64,000 nucleotides of DNA from V1-33 sp964523105 (GCA_964523105.1 CAZFZN010000001.1:310001-374000), one strand, 5' to 3'. Shown: positions 25,647-34,206, counted from the stretch's first letter. Made by a program: numbers and translations. Notes: generated by a model not told the origin, from the sequence alone.

Positions 25647-28600
25647 TCACTCCGCTTTCACCAGACTGATCGCGCCGATGCAGAGGTCGGAACTCTGAAC
25701 CTCGGTATTGTGCAGAGAAATGGCGAGCACGTGCTCCCCCGCCGGGAGCACGAAATCGCCCAGCGGAAACCGAAACACCGTGGATTCTTCAACCCCTGAA
25801 ACAGTCCATTGGGCAGGCAATCGCCAGGAAGGTGGTCCGTCGCTCACGTTGTTCCGAATCACCTCCCGGCCATCGATGTACACGATGATCCCGTCGTCGC
25901 GGCGGCAGCGCAGTTCGAGTTGGCTCACCTCGCGATCCGTAGTGAACCGGTGGCGGAAGAAGGCGGTTCTCCCGGCAGATCCGTTCCCGTGCTTGCCGAT
26001 GTCGACCCCGGCGAAGCCCTCGTCGCCATAACCGAAACCGCCGGACGGGCCTTCGCTGTCGGTGCCCGTGCTCCATCCCGAGTCATCGAAGTCACGCGTA
26101 CAGAACGTGCTGTGGAAATCGGGATCAGTTGTTGCTGGATCCACCTCATCCACAGGGTGCAGCCAGCGCCACTCGGAATGGGGTGTGATGAGAACCGCCA
26201 CGGCTGCCGGCGAGTCTTCCGCAATGGGTGCCACTCCGATCAGTTCTTCGACTTTCTTCGTTTCTCCACGTTCCAAAAATGCATCGAGCAACGCGGCTCG
26301 TGCTGCTGGTGCTCTGATCGCAAGCTCCGTGTCGTGACTGCTCCGGTACAGCGCCATCGGTCGTTTGCACAGGTTGAGTGCTTCCTCGTAACGTCCGAGG
26401 GCCACATACATGCGAGCCAGGTTACACATGCTGGCCAAGGTAGCCTGGTGGTCGTCGCCGAGAGATCCGCGCCGCAATGCAAGGGCTTCTTCGGTCAATG
26501 TGAGACCCCGATCTCGTTGGCCGATCCAGAATAGGGAATAACCCAAATCATACATGGCCCGATGTGTATCCGGATGCTGCGGACCAAGCAATTCCTGACA
26601 CAGTGACAGACTCTCGTCTTGCAATGTCAAGCCGTCATCGACGCGCCCGACAATCATGTAAGCTGTGGCTAGCCAACTTACAGCTTTCAGCGTCTCCGGG
26701 TGTTTCGGACCCAGCAGCTTGCGGCGCAGGGTAAGCACTTCCTCTTGCAAAGCCACCGCCTCTTCCCGCCGGCTAACGGTGAGGTAGCTAAGGGCCAGAT
26801 TGGCCATGGTTTTGGTCGTTTCGAGGTGTTCCAGACCGAAGACTCTGCGACTCAACGCATGGTTCTCTTCCCGCATCGCCAGCGCCTCGCTGTATCGCCT
26901 GGCACTGGCGTAGGAATCGGCCAGTCGTCTCATAGACAAGAGCGTATCAGGGTGCTCCGGGCCCAGAATCTGGCGGCGGAGTGGATAAATCTTCTCGAAC
27001 AGGGCTAACGCTTCTTCCTCGCGGCCGCCCAGGGCAGCGCACGAATACGCCAGATCGTACATGGACGTGATGGTGTTCAGATGTTCCGGGCCGTGAGTTT
27101 TTTGGTAATAACGGACAATCCCCTCCTGCAGCGCAATGGCATCATTATAGAGGCCGAGACTTCGGTAAACCCGCCCGACCGTCGTTTGCAGAATGGCTCG
27201 GCGTTCCGGCGGGAATTTTGTATCCGCCGCAAGATCCTTCTCGGCGATTTTAAGCACTTCGGCGACGCTGACATTGCGGCCTCCCTCCGCTTCGCCCGGG
27301 CGGGCTTTGTCGAACACACCGGTGAGAAACTCCGAGATCGCCGTGGCTTCCTCCTGCCTTCGAGTCGCGAGGGCTTCGGCTTCATTGGCGCGGTTCTTCT
27401 CCGCGGTGGCGCGCACCGCCTGCCATGTGCTGGAGATAATGCCGGCCACCAGCAGCAGGGCGATGGCTGCGGCCATACCGAGGGCCCGCCGGTGGCGGCG
27501 CGCGAGTTTTTGCAGACGATAAGCAGTCGAGGGTGGGCGGGCTTCGATGGGGTCGTCGTTCAGGAAGCGCTCGACGTCCGTGGCGAGGCCGTTGGCGGTT
27601 TCGTAGCGGCGGCGGCGGTCTTTTTCGATCGCCTTCATGACGATCCAGTCGAGGTCGCCGCGGAGTTGGCGGTCGAGGCCGGCAGCTTCCGTGGCGCGCT
27701 GGCGGGCGATGGTGAGGCGGCGCGACTGTCCGAGGCTGGAGAGACGGGCGCTGGGACGCGGGGCCTCCTCATCGCGCAGGATGCGGCGGACTTCGTCGAA
27801 GGCGGCGCGCTGGAGGGTGTCCGCCGCGAGCGGGGTGGTGCCGGTGAGCAGTTCGTAGAGCAGCACGCCGAGGGCGTATATGTCCGCGCGGGTGTCGATG
27901 TCCGTGGCGGCGGCATCGGTGCCGGCCTGTTCCGGGCTCATGTAGGCGGGCGTGCCGATCATCTGCTCGAAGCGCGTGAAGAGCGTCTTGTCCGTGAGGC
28001 TCGTCTCCAGAGCCTTGGCGACGCCGAAATCGATGACCTTGGGAACCGGCTCGCTGCCTTCCTGCACGGTGACGAGCACATTGCCGGGCTTGAGGTCGCG
28101 GTGAATGATTCCTTTTTGATGCGCGTGCTGCACCGCGCGGCAGACCTGAATGAAGAGGCGGAGCCGGGCCCGGGTGTCGAGTTTCTCGCGGTCGCAGAAC
28201 GCGGTGATCGGCGTGCCGCGGACCAGTTCCATGACGAAGAACGGCCGGCCCTGCGCGGTTTCTCCGCCGTCGAACACGCGTGCGATATTCGGATGATCCA
28301 TGAGCGCCAGCGCCTGACGCTCGGCCTCGAAGCGCGCCACCACCTGGCGCGTATCCATGCCGGCCTTGAGGATCTTGACCGCCACGCGCCGCCGCACCGG
28401 CGAGGTTTGCTCCGCCATGAACACGGTGCCGAATCCGCCCTCACCGATCCGCTGGAGAATCTTGTAGCGATCCTCCGGGCCAATCGAGGTCCCCTCCAGC
28501 GGGTCCGGGCCGGAGATGTCAGCCCCTGACGACTCCGCCGGCCACGGCACGGTGAGGTCCTCCGCTCCGGTCGGGGCCTCCTCCGCTGTGGCCAGCGCCT

Positions 28601-28682
28601 CCGCCATCAGGCATGCGGGGCAAACGGCTCCGGTGGAGCGCGCGGGAAGCGGCGCCTGACAGTGAGTGCAGACACGGGGCAT
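25647..28682 (-). CDS. Zinc-ribbon Ser/Thr protein kinase with TPRs and extracytoplasmic beta-sandwich
   Basis: This is a 1011-residue membrane receptor-type kinase. The ATG at 28682 is followed by a zinc ribbon (CTHC and CPAC, residues 5-24). The Hanks kinase domain spans about 73-375 with GEGGFGTV, the invariant Lys in VAVKIL, HRDLKPGN (194-201) and DFG (218-220). A membrane segment at about 400-418 (AAAIALLLVAGIISS) follows. Next come about eight TPR_12 kinesin-light-chain-type repeats (450-790), then a C-terminal beta-sandwich with DDGIIVYIDGREV near residue 930. With this topology the TPRs and sandwich are outside the cytoplasm. The sandwich resembles the jelly-roll in the giant CotH protein of the same strand block. 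It probably signals to transcription, perhaps via the nearby ECF factor. Confidence 0.93.
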   Translation of the reverse strand: MPRVCTHCQAPLPARSTGAVCPACLMAEALATAEEAPTGAEDLTVPWPAESSGADISGPDPLEGTSIGPEDRYKILQRIGEGGFGTVFMAEQTSPVRRRVAVKILKAGMDTRQVVARFEAERQALALMDHPNIARVFDGGETAQGRPFFVMELVRGTPITAFCDREKLDTRARLRLFIQVCRAVQHAHQKGIIHRDLKPGNVLVTVQEGSEPVPKVIDFGVAKALETSLTDKTLFTRFEQMIGTPAYMSPEQAGTDAAATDIDTRADIYALGVLLYELLTGTTPLAADTLQRAAFDEVRRILRDEEAPRPSARLSSLGQSRRLTIARQRATEAAGLDRQLRGDLDWIVMKAIEKDRRRRYETANGLATDVERFLNDDPIEARPPSTAYRLQKLARRHRRALGMAAAIALLLVAGIISSTWQAVRATAEKNRANEAEALATRRQEEATAISEFLTGVFDKARPGEAEGGRNVSVAEVLKIAEKDLAADTKFPPERRAILQTTVGRVYRSLGLYNDAIALQEGIVRYYQKTHGPEHLNTITSMYDLAYSCAALGGREEEALALFEKIYPLRRQILGPEHPDTLLSMRRLADSYASARRYSEALAMREENHALSRRVFGLEHLETTKTMANLALSYLTVSRREEAVALQEEVLTLRRKLLGPKHPETLKAVSWLATAYMIVGRVDDGLTLQDESLSLCQELLGPQHPDTHRAMYDLGYSLFWIGQRDRGLTLTEEALALRRGSLGDDHQATLASMCNLARMYVALGRYEEALNLCKRPMALYRSSHDTELAIRAPAARAALLDAFLERGETKKVEELIGVAPIAEDSPAAVAVLITPHSEWRWLHPVDEVDPATTDPDFHSTFCTRDFDDSGWSTGTDSEGPSGGFGYGDEGFAGVDIGKHGNGSAGRTAFFRHRFTTDREVSQLELRCRRDDGIIVYIDGREVIRNNVSDGPPSWRLPAQWTVSGVEESTVFRFPLGDFVLPAGEHVLAISLHNTEVQSSDLCIGAISLVKAE

Positions 28683-28780
28683 GATGAAGAGGAGTGGAGT
28701 CCGGGGCGGATTACGAAGACCGCCCGCCGGAGAGCAAGTCTTCCTCCACCCGGAACACCGTCCGCGGCGGAAGGTTACAG

Positions 28781-28850
28781 GCACGGAACGCGAAGTTGCA
28801 CTTCGCCCCAACTGGCGAGCCCCGGCGAAGTGCAACTTCGCGCTCCGTGC
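28781..28850. repeat. 27-bp inverted repeat with 16-nt loop
   Basis: The left arm 28781-28807 and right arm 28824-28850 pair over 27 bp with one mismatch (core gcgaagttgcacttcgcc). The stem is strong enough to form in DNA or RNA. No T-run follows on either side, so it is not a classic terminator. Confidence 0.85.
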
Positions 28851-28870
28851 TGCCCGCAGCGAATTCGAGC

Positions 28871-28981
28871 CACTGGGAGTGGCGGGTTACAGCCGCCATT
28901 TACAGAAGCGCCGCAGGCCACTTAAAGATGTGCGCTGCGCGTTCGTTTTTATATGGCGGCCTCAGCCCGCCACTCCCAGTG
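28871..28981. repeat. 29-bp imperfect inverted repeat next to porter stop
   Basis: The left arm 28871-28899 and right arm 28953-28981 share cactgggagtggcggg exactly and then GCCGCCAT, with about four mismatches between. The loop is 53 nt. It ends eight bases beyond the stop of the sugar porter and could be a transcript-end structure or a REP-like element. Confidence 0.8.
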
Positions 28982-28988
28982 ACGCTTC

Positions 28989-30578
28989 TTAAATCGATGC
29001 GGAAGCGTGCAGCTTCCGCTGCACTTCCTCCAGGGGGACGCCTTTGGTTTCCACGACCATCAGCTTCACCCAGAGGAGCTGCAGGACCATCATGCCGCAG
29101 AAGAAGGCGAAGTGCCAGCCGGCCTCGAACCTGGCGATGGCGATGGGAAACAACTGCGTGAGCACCGCGGCAAAAACCCAGTGCGTCGCGCTGCCGAGCG
29201 ACTGGCCTGGCGCGCGATAGCGGTTGGGGAAGATTTCCGAAATGAACACCCAGATGACGGCGCCCTGACCGATGGCGTGGGCGGCGATAAAGAGGAGGAG
29301 GCAAATGAGCACGATCAGACTCCTGCCGCCGAGGGCCTCCGCCGCGGCGGCCTTCGTCTTTTCCGCAGCCTCTTTCACGGCGGCGGGCGCTGCGCCTGAC
29401 GGAATGGCGGCATCCGGCAGAGAGGCGGTGGTTTCGGCATAGACCGTGAGGGCTTTGTCGTAGGCCTTGCGCGCATCCGCCACATCCTCCGGCAGCAGTT
29501 TCAATTCCCCGGCCTCGATCTTCACGACGCGCCCGGCGGCTTCGGCGAGGTCGATGGATTTGGAAACGGTTTTAAATTCGCCAAAGCTCAGAAACGCCCA
29601 CGCGCAGACGCCAAGCGAGACGATGTAGCCGAGCGATCCGATGGTCAGCAGGGTTTTGCGCCCGAGCCGGTCGATGAGCCACAGGCCGGCGAAGGTGAAA
29701 ATCAGATTCACCACTCCGATGCAGACGGAAGCCAGGAGCGGATTGCCGATGCCCGCGAGACCGAGCAGGCGCGGCGCGAAGTAGAGGATGACGTTGATGC
29801 CTGACAATTGATTGAAGGCAGCGATAAGAAACGCCAGGAGAATGGGCACGCGCAGCCGGCGGCTCCAGAATCCGGCGGCGTCTGCGGACGAGGCCTGTTG
29901 TGAGGCAGCGGCGATGTCGCCGGCGGTTCTCGCGATCTCCGCCGGCGCGGCTTCCGGCATGACGAGCCGCAGCACCTGTTCGCCCTCCCCGCGGCGTCCG
30001 CGGGCGATGAGCCAGCGCGGGCTTTCCGGCAGACGAAAACACAGCAGCGTGTAAATCAGCGCCGGCACGGCTTCGACACCGAGCATCAGGCGCCAGGAGT
30101 TGTCGCCGGTTTTGCCCAGCAGCCAGTTGGACAGAAACGCCACGAGAATGCCGAAGACGATATTGAACTGGAACATCCCGGTGAGCCGCCCGCGGCGGTC
30201 CGGCGGAGAGATTTCCGAAATGTAGAGCGGCGCGGCGACCGTCGAAATGCCCACGCCCAGTCCGCCGATAAACCGCGCGATGATGAGCGACCACACGTCC
30301 GGCGCCAGTCCCGACCACACAGCACTGACAAAGTAGAGCACACCGATCCAGATGAGCGTGCGCTTGCGGCCCCACCGGTCGGTCGGCCACGCCCCGATCA
30401 GCGAGCCGAGCACCGTGCCGTAAAGCGCCGCCGCCATCGCCAGTCCGTGCATGTGGCCGGAGAGGTTCCACAGCGACTGGATCTTTTGCTCCGCGCCGGA
30501 GATGACGACGGTGTCGAATCCGAAGAGAAACCCCGCCAGCGCGGAGACGAGTGACCAGAAGAACAGGCGGGAGGGCAT
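28989..30578 (-). CDS. MFS sugar porter with long periplasmic insertion
   Basis: This 529-residue, 12-TM major facilitator of the sugar porter family (XylE/GLUT type) imports a monosaccharide, probably with H+. The start at 30578 is the first Met before TM1 (FFWSLVSALAGFLFGFD). Family motifs are DRWGRKR after TM2, LYISEISPPDRRGRLTG, PESPRWL after TM6, QLSGINVILYF in TM7, and DRLGRK between TM8 and TM9. About 85 extra residues (332-418, alanine- and lysine-rich, helical) lie between TM9 and TM10, which should place them in the periplasm; other sugar porters have a short loop there. The gene is alone on its strand side, 163 bp downstream of the sbt operon end. Confidence 0.93.
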   Translation of the reverse strand: MPSRLFFWSLVSALAGFLFGFDTVVISGAEQKIQSLWNLSGHMHGLAMAAALYGTVLGSLIGAWPTDRWGRKRTLIWIGVLYFVSAVWSGLAPDVWSLIIARFIGGLGVGISTVAAPLYISEISPPDRRGRLTGMFQFNIVFGILVAFLSNWLLGKTGDNSWRLMLGVEAVPALIYTLLCFRLPESPRWLIARGRRGEGEQVLRLVMPEAAPAEIARTAGDIAAASQQASSADAAGFWSRRLRVPILLAFLIAAFNQLSGINVILYFAPRLLGLAGIGNPLLASVCIGVVNLIFTFAGLWLIDRLGRKTLLTIGSLGYIVSLGVCAWAFLSFGEFKTVSKSIDLAEAAGRVVKIEAGELKLLPEDVADARKAYDKALTVYAETTASLPDAAIPSGAAPAAVKEAAEKTKAAAAEALGGRSLIVLICLLLFIAAHAIGQGAVIWVFISEIFPNRYRAPGQSLGSATHWVFAAVLTQLFPIAIARFEAGWHFAFFCGMMVLQLLWVKLMVVETKGVPLEEVQRKLHASASI

Positions 30579-30741
30579 GAGCGGATTATTTTCCGGTCCT
30601 TTTACCTTCCCGCCCGTGTGGAACGCAACCCGTGAACGCAGAATGGAGCGATGGCAATCCTGCCCCTCACGGATTCCGGCATCCCGCCGATCCTCCCGCG
30701 CGCAGCGTGAGCGGTCGCAACGCCCGCTTCCTTGCCAGAAC

Positions 30742-31044
30742 TCAGAATTTATCCGCGCGCAGCACCTGCACATCGGCGACGCAGGCGACCGTGGCGAAAC
30801 GCGGCATGACCTCGGTGCTGAGGCGTTCGAGAATGCGGTGGGCACGTTCGGGGCCCACGATGGTTTTCAGTTCGATATTCGCATCCTCCGGAATGTCGGC
30901 AAAGCGGCTGCCTTTGGCGCCCCAGCCTTCGACAGCGCTGACGGTGTAGCCTTTGGCGCCGCAGTCGCGCAGCAGGGCCACGAGAGTCTCGCGGGCGATG
31001 GCTTCACACACGATGGTGATGAGTTTTTTGGGATGCAGAGTCAT
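30742..31044 (-). CDS. sbtB: SbtB-like PII-family signalling protein
   Basis: This 100-residue PII-like protein closely matches the SbtB pattern: GAKGYTV (29-35), GAKGSR (42-47) and ANIELKTIV (55-63) correspond to the conserved blocks of cyanobacterial SbtB. SbtB binds adenine nucleotides, including cAMP and AMP, and controls the bicarbonate transporter SbtA. The C-terminal Cys-bearing tail of cyanobacterial SbtB is absent. It is the last gene of the terC-sbtA-channel-DUF3311-SSS operon. It starts 33 nt after the SSS stop codon in the same reading phase, and an sbtA homologue is three genes upstream, which supports the name. Confidence 0.88.
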   Translation of the reverse strand: MTLHPKKLITIVCEAIARETLVALLRDCGAKGYTVSAVEGWGAKGSRFADIPEDANIELKTIVGPERAHRILERLSTEVMPRFATVACVADVQVLRADKF

Positions 31045-31077
31045 GTCCTTGCGGGGAAGTAGTTGGTGATGGTCTGC

Positions 31078-32133
31078 TTAGTGGGTAACGACATCGGTGG
31101 TGAACATGGTGCTCAGCGCCATGGTTTGCGAATCGGTCGTCTTGACACACCCCATGATCGCGGCGCCCAGCGCCCCGGCAAGGATGATGTGGGTGTTCTC
31201 CGAAAGCATCCGCAGCAGCACGCCGTCACATTGCCCGGGCCCCAGACCGGGGAACTGGTTCCCCGCGACCACGCCGGGGAACACGCCCGGGAGCCAGATG
31301 AGCATGATGCACACGGGATACCAGACCACGGTCTTGCGGAACGAAGTCACCTCCTTCGCCGTCATGCACCTGATGGCCATGTGCGGAAACATAATCGCGG
31401 ACAGCGGAATAAAAGTGTAGCTGAAGAATTCCTCCGGACTGATGCGCGGGCGCGTGAGCAGGGGCGCCTGCTTTGGGTCGGCCATCATTTCATGAACGAC
31501 CCTGTCAAAGCCGCCGAGGTTTCTGGCGATGAGAACAAAAGCGATGGTTCCAAAGAGCAGGAACATGGTGGTCTGAAGAGCATTCACCCTCGCCACGCTG
31601 CGCATGCCGCCGATATAAACGCAGCCCATGACGACGAGCGCCGCGATTCCTCCGCTGGCCCAGTAGGGGAGGAGTCCCCCGCTGTGCGACTCCAGCGTTT
31701 CTCCGCCGCCCATGATGCCGACGACGATGCAGGGAATCATCATCACGGCGGTGAGCGCGAAGATGAAGGTGCCGGCGCCGCCGCATTCCCGGCGGTTCCG
31801 GAAATACTGCACCTGCGACATGTGGCCGTGCTTTTTCCCGATGCTCCAGAGCCTGATGCCGATGAACAGCAGACAGAGCGGAATGAGGAGGCCGGACGAC
31901 GACGCCATCAGTCCGTAGACCCCGATGCCGCGCTGACAGGCAAGCCCGCTGCTGCCGGGAATGGCGCAGGCGGTCATGTTCGTGCCGAAGACCGTGAGCA
32001 GGAAGACCCACGGCCCGAGCGAGCGTCCGGCAAGAAAGAAATCCTCACTGGTGCCCTGCCGGCGCCGGAAGGCGAAGATGCCGACGTAGACCACGATGGT
32101 CAGACAGAAAATAACGACGATCGCGGGTATCAT
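31078..32133 (-). CDS. Sodium:solute symporter family protein, C-terminally truncated
   Basis: This 351-residue protein of the SSS family has about nine membrane helices. TM1 (MIPAIVVIFCLTIVVYVGI) and the motif EDFFLAGRSLGPW are typical. TM9 ends with DSQTMALSTMFTTD, the conserved Na+-site helix. The protein stops right there (DVVTH, TAA), whereas SSS proteins normally continue for about 130-160 residues with four or five further helices, so part of the LeuT-type core is missing. Its ATG overlaps the DUF3311-like stop (ATGA, 32130-32133). The TAA is followed in phase by 11 sense codons and the ATG of sbtB, so a single stop separates the symporter from the PII-like protein. The substrate is unknown. 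Confidence 0.85.
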   Translation of the reverse strand: MIPAIVVIFCLTIVVYVGIFAFRRRQGTSEDFFLAGRSLGPWVFLLTVFGTNMTACAIPGSSGLACQRGIGVYGLMASSSGLLIPLCLLFIGIRLWSIGKKHGHMSQVQYFRNRRECGGAGTFIFALTAVMMIPCIVVGIMGGGETLESHSGGLLPYWASGGIAALVVMGCVYIGGMRSVARVNALQTTMFLLFGTIAFVLIARNLGGFDRVVHEMMADPKQAPLLTRPRISPEEFFSYTFIPLSAIMFPHMAIRCMTAKEVTSFRKTVVWYPVCIMLIWLPGVFPGVVAGNQFPGLGPGQCDGVLLRMLSENTHIILAGALGAAIMGCVKTTDSQTMALSTMFTTDVVTH

Positions 32134-32372
32134 GGCCTTTCCTTCCCGGCGCCTGGACTTTCAGAGGAATCCGGTGCGGCATTCACCGGCCATGCGAATT
32201 TGACAAGCAGCGCCAGGATACCGGCGGCGCACAGCGAATAGCAGACATGGCAGGCGAGGCCGGCGGGAAGAAATCGAAAGACGAGCGGCGTGGCGTCCTC
32301 CCGGTTCCAAAAGTCCTGGAGCAGGAGGTAGCACACCGCGGCGAGCAGCGTGAGCAGCACTTTCGTATTCAT
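32130..32372 (-). CDS. Small DUF3311-like membrane partner of the SSS symporter
   Basis: This 80-residue protein has two membrane helices (VLLTLLAAVCYLLLQ and VCYSLCAAGILALLVKFAW) separated by WNREDATPLVFRFLPAGL. Short two-helix proteins encoded just before sodium:solute symporters are typical of the DUF3311/YhdT-like partner group; the match here is by layout and the FxxLPxGLxxH stretch, not by a firm motif. Its ATG overlaps the channel stop (ATGA, 32369-32372) and its stop overlaps the symporter start. Confidence 0.75.
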   Translation of the reverse strand: MNTKVLLTLLAAVCYLLLQDFWNREDATPLVFRFLPAGLACHVCYSLCAAGILALLVKFAWPVNAAPDSSESPGAGKERP

Positions 32373-33223
32373 GGGCCGTCGTTCCGGCTGCGGAGTCTGG
32401 CCACTTCCGCGAGCAGGGCCTTGAGGTGCGATTCCATGGCCGCGTAGCCGCCGGCGGCGGACTGGCGCTTTTCCTCCTCCGCCTGCATCTCGTTGATGCC
32501 GTTGAGGATGATGCCGATGAAGAGGTTGAGCATGATCATGGTGCCGATCAGAATGAACGAGATGAAGTAGATCACGACGGCGGCACCGCTGACGCCGGCG
32601 GCAAACTGGGTGTTCATGATGTCCACCCACCCTTCGAGCGTGATGATGGCGAACAGGGTGAGCATAGCCCTCGGAATGGAGCCGAAGCTGGCGGCATCAC
32701 GCGCCCCGAAGAGAGAGACCCCGATCACTGCGTAGATGTAAAAGAGCAGCAGCAGGAGCAGACCGACGTAGCCCATGGAACGCAGGCTTTTGAAAAGCGC
32801 GGAGACGAGGAACTGCAGCCGCGGCAGCGCGGAGACGACACGGAGCAGCCGCAGGATGCGCGCGAGACGCAGCACCGCGGTGAAGTGACCGCCGACAGGC
32901 AGCAGGCAGACGACGACGATGAGGAAGTCGAAGACATTCCAGGGGTCGCGGAAAAATGCTCCCGGCCGCGGCAGATAAGACCCGATGCGGATCAGCAGCT
33001 CCACGGTGAAAATGGCCATGATCAGCCTGTCGAGAGTGAGAATCAGCCGGCCGTATTCCGCCATGATGGCCGGGCTGGTCTCCAGCCCGACGATGACGCC
33101 GGCGAGCAGGATGAAAGCAAAGACGGAATGCCTGAACCAGTTCGTCCCCGTGAGCTGTCGCAGCGCGGGAAATGTGCAGGGCCCGGTGGAGTCGTCGGGG
33201 GCGGTGCGCGCAGGCAGGGTCAT
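32369..33223 (-). CDS. Bacterial voltage-gated sodium-channel-like ion channel (BacNav type)
   Basis: This 284-residue protein has the six-helix plan of NaChBac-type channels. S1 is at about 33-50. S4 is at about 117-136 with arginines every third position (LRLARILRLLRVVSALPRL). The pore selectivity filter T-L-E-G-W is at 195-199, where NaChBac has T-L-E-S-W. S6 (about 214-240) ends NLFIGIILNGINEM. A C-terminal coiled coil (245-280) suits tetramer assembly. The Glu of the filter argues for a Na+ or Ca2+ channel. I start at the ATG at 33223, which overlaps the sbtA stop (ATGA, 33220-33223); the frame continues upstream through sbtA only as an artefact. It is placed directly between a bicarbonate transporter and an SSS symporter. 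Confidence 0.9.
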   Translation of the reverse strand: MTLPARTAPDDSTGPCTFPALRQLTGTNWFRHSVFAFILLAGVIVGLETSPAIMAEYGRLILTLDRLIMAIFTVELLIRIGSYLPRPGAFFRDPWNVFDFLIVVVCLLPVGGHFTAVLRLARILRLLRVVSALPRLQFLVSALFKSLRSMGYVGLLLLLLFYIYAVIGVSLFGARDAASFGSIPRAMLTLFAIITLEGWVDIMNTQFAAGVSGAAVVIYFISFILIGTMIMLNLFIGIILNGINEMQAEEEKRQSAAGGYAAMESHLKALLAEVARLRSRNDGP

Positions 33224-34206
33224 GGCAACAGGCGGTGAAAGAGTTCGGCCATCTCGTAATAAAGCGGGATGCCAAGGGTGACGTTGAAGGGAAACGTGAC
33301 CGCGAGGGCGGCACCGAGCGAGAGCGCGGGTTTGGCGTCCGGCAGGGAGAGTCGCATGGCGGCGGGGGCTGCGATGTAGCTGGCACTGGCGGCGAGCGTG
33401 GCAAAAACCGCCGTGCCGCCAAGGCTCAGGCCGAGCCACGTGCCCGCGAGCGCACCCGCCGCGCCATTTACCACGGGCATGACAATGCCGAAGCCGGTGA
33501 GAAACGGTCCCGTGGCCCGCAGGTCCCCGGCGCGACGCCCGGCGACGAAGCCCATCTCCAGGAGAAACAGCGCGACGATTCCCTGAAACGGCGCCACGAA
33601 AAACGGCGCCGTAGCCTCGTAGCCGCGCTTTCCGGTGAGGAAGCCCACCAGCAATCCCCCGAGCAGAAGAAAGACACTGCGCCCGAGCACCGCTTCGTGC
33701 AGGACCGCGCCGAATCCGCAGGTCGTTTTGGCGCCGGAGGCGCTCATGGCGCGCCGTCCGAGCAGGATACCGACGACGATGGCCGGGGACTCCATCACCG
33801 CGAGCAGCGCGGCCATGTAACCTTCGGAACTTACCCCGGAGGCCCGCAGGAAATTCACCACCGCGAGGAACGTCACCGCGCTGACTGAGCCATAATGCGC
33901 CGCGATGGAGGCCGCGTCCACGCCGGAGACCCTGCCCCAGCGCAGCACCGGATAACACCACAAAGGAATGAGCGCGCCGATCACCAGCCCGCCCAGCGCC
34001 GGCCGCCATACGGCTGCCAAACCCGCCTCCGCCACGGCAACCCCTCCTTTGAACCCGATGGCGATGAGCAGATAAATCGTCAGGGCGGCATAAAGCGGTT
34101 CCGGAAACTTCAGGTCCGTCTTCACCAGCGCCGCAATGACGCCCAGCATGAAGAACAGGACCGCCGGGGAGAGCAGGTTGTTTTGGACGGCTTCGAGCAG
34201 TGTCAT
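33220..34206 (-). CDS. sbtA: SbtA-type sodium-dependent bicarbonate transporter
   Basis: This 328-residue membrane protein of the SbtA family (DUF897) imports bicarbonate with Na+. Signatures include NNLLSPAVLFFMLGVIAALV at the N-terminus, LYAALTIYLLIAIGFKGG, AAHYGSVSAVTF (bicarbonate/Na+ site region), AVMESPAIVVGIL and the C-terminal GIPLYYEMA. There are about ten helices in two halves. Both ends overlap neighbours by ATGA: terC upstream (34203-34206) and the channel downstream (33220-33223). The SbtB-like regulator closes the operon. Confidence 0.93.
   Translation of the reverse strand: MTLLEAVQNNLLSPAVLFFMLGVIAALVKTDLKFPEPLYAALTIYLLIAIGFKGGVAVAEAGLAAVWRPALGGLVIGALIPLWCYPVLRWGRVSGVDAASIAAHYGSVSAVTFLAVVNFLRASGVSSEGYMAALLAVMESPAIVVGILLGRRAMSASGAKTTCGFGAVLHEAVLGRSVFLLLGGLLVGFLTGKRGYEATAPFFVAPFQGIVALFLLEMGFVAGRRAGDLRATGPFLTGFGIVMPVVNGAAGALAGTWLGLSLGGTAVFATLAASASYIAAPAAMRLSLPDAKPALSLGAALAVTFPFNVTLGIPLYYEMAELFHRLLP

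Larger units (their letters stand above)
28683..28988. other. 306-bp intergenic region with two long inverted repeats
   Basis: This gap between the sugar-porter stop and the kinase start contains two consecutive stem-forming elements, 28781-28850 and 28871-28981, and little else. No gene is seen. Since both neighbours are on the minus strand, these structures would lie in the transcript after the porter stop codon. Confidence 0.65.

Noticed and set aside
28781..28850. 27-bp stem as a classic rho-independent terminator
   Set aside because: No run of T follows on either strand and the loop is 16 nt, so it is listed as a repeat.
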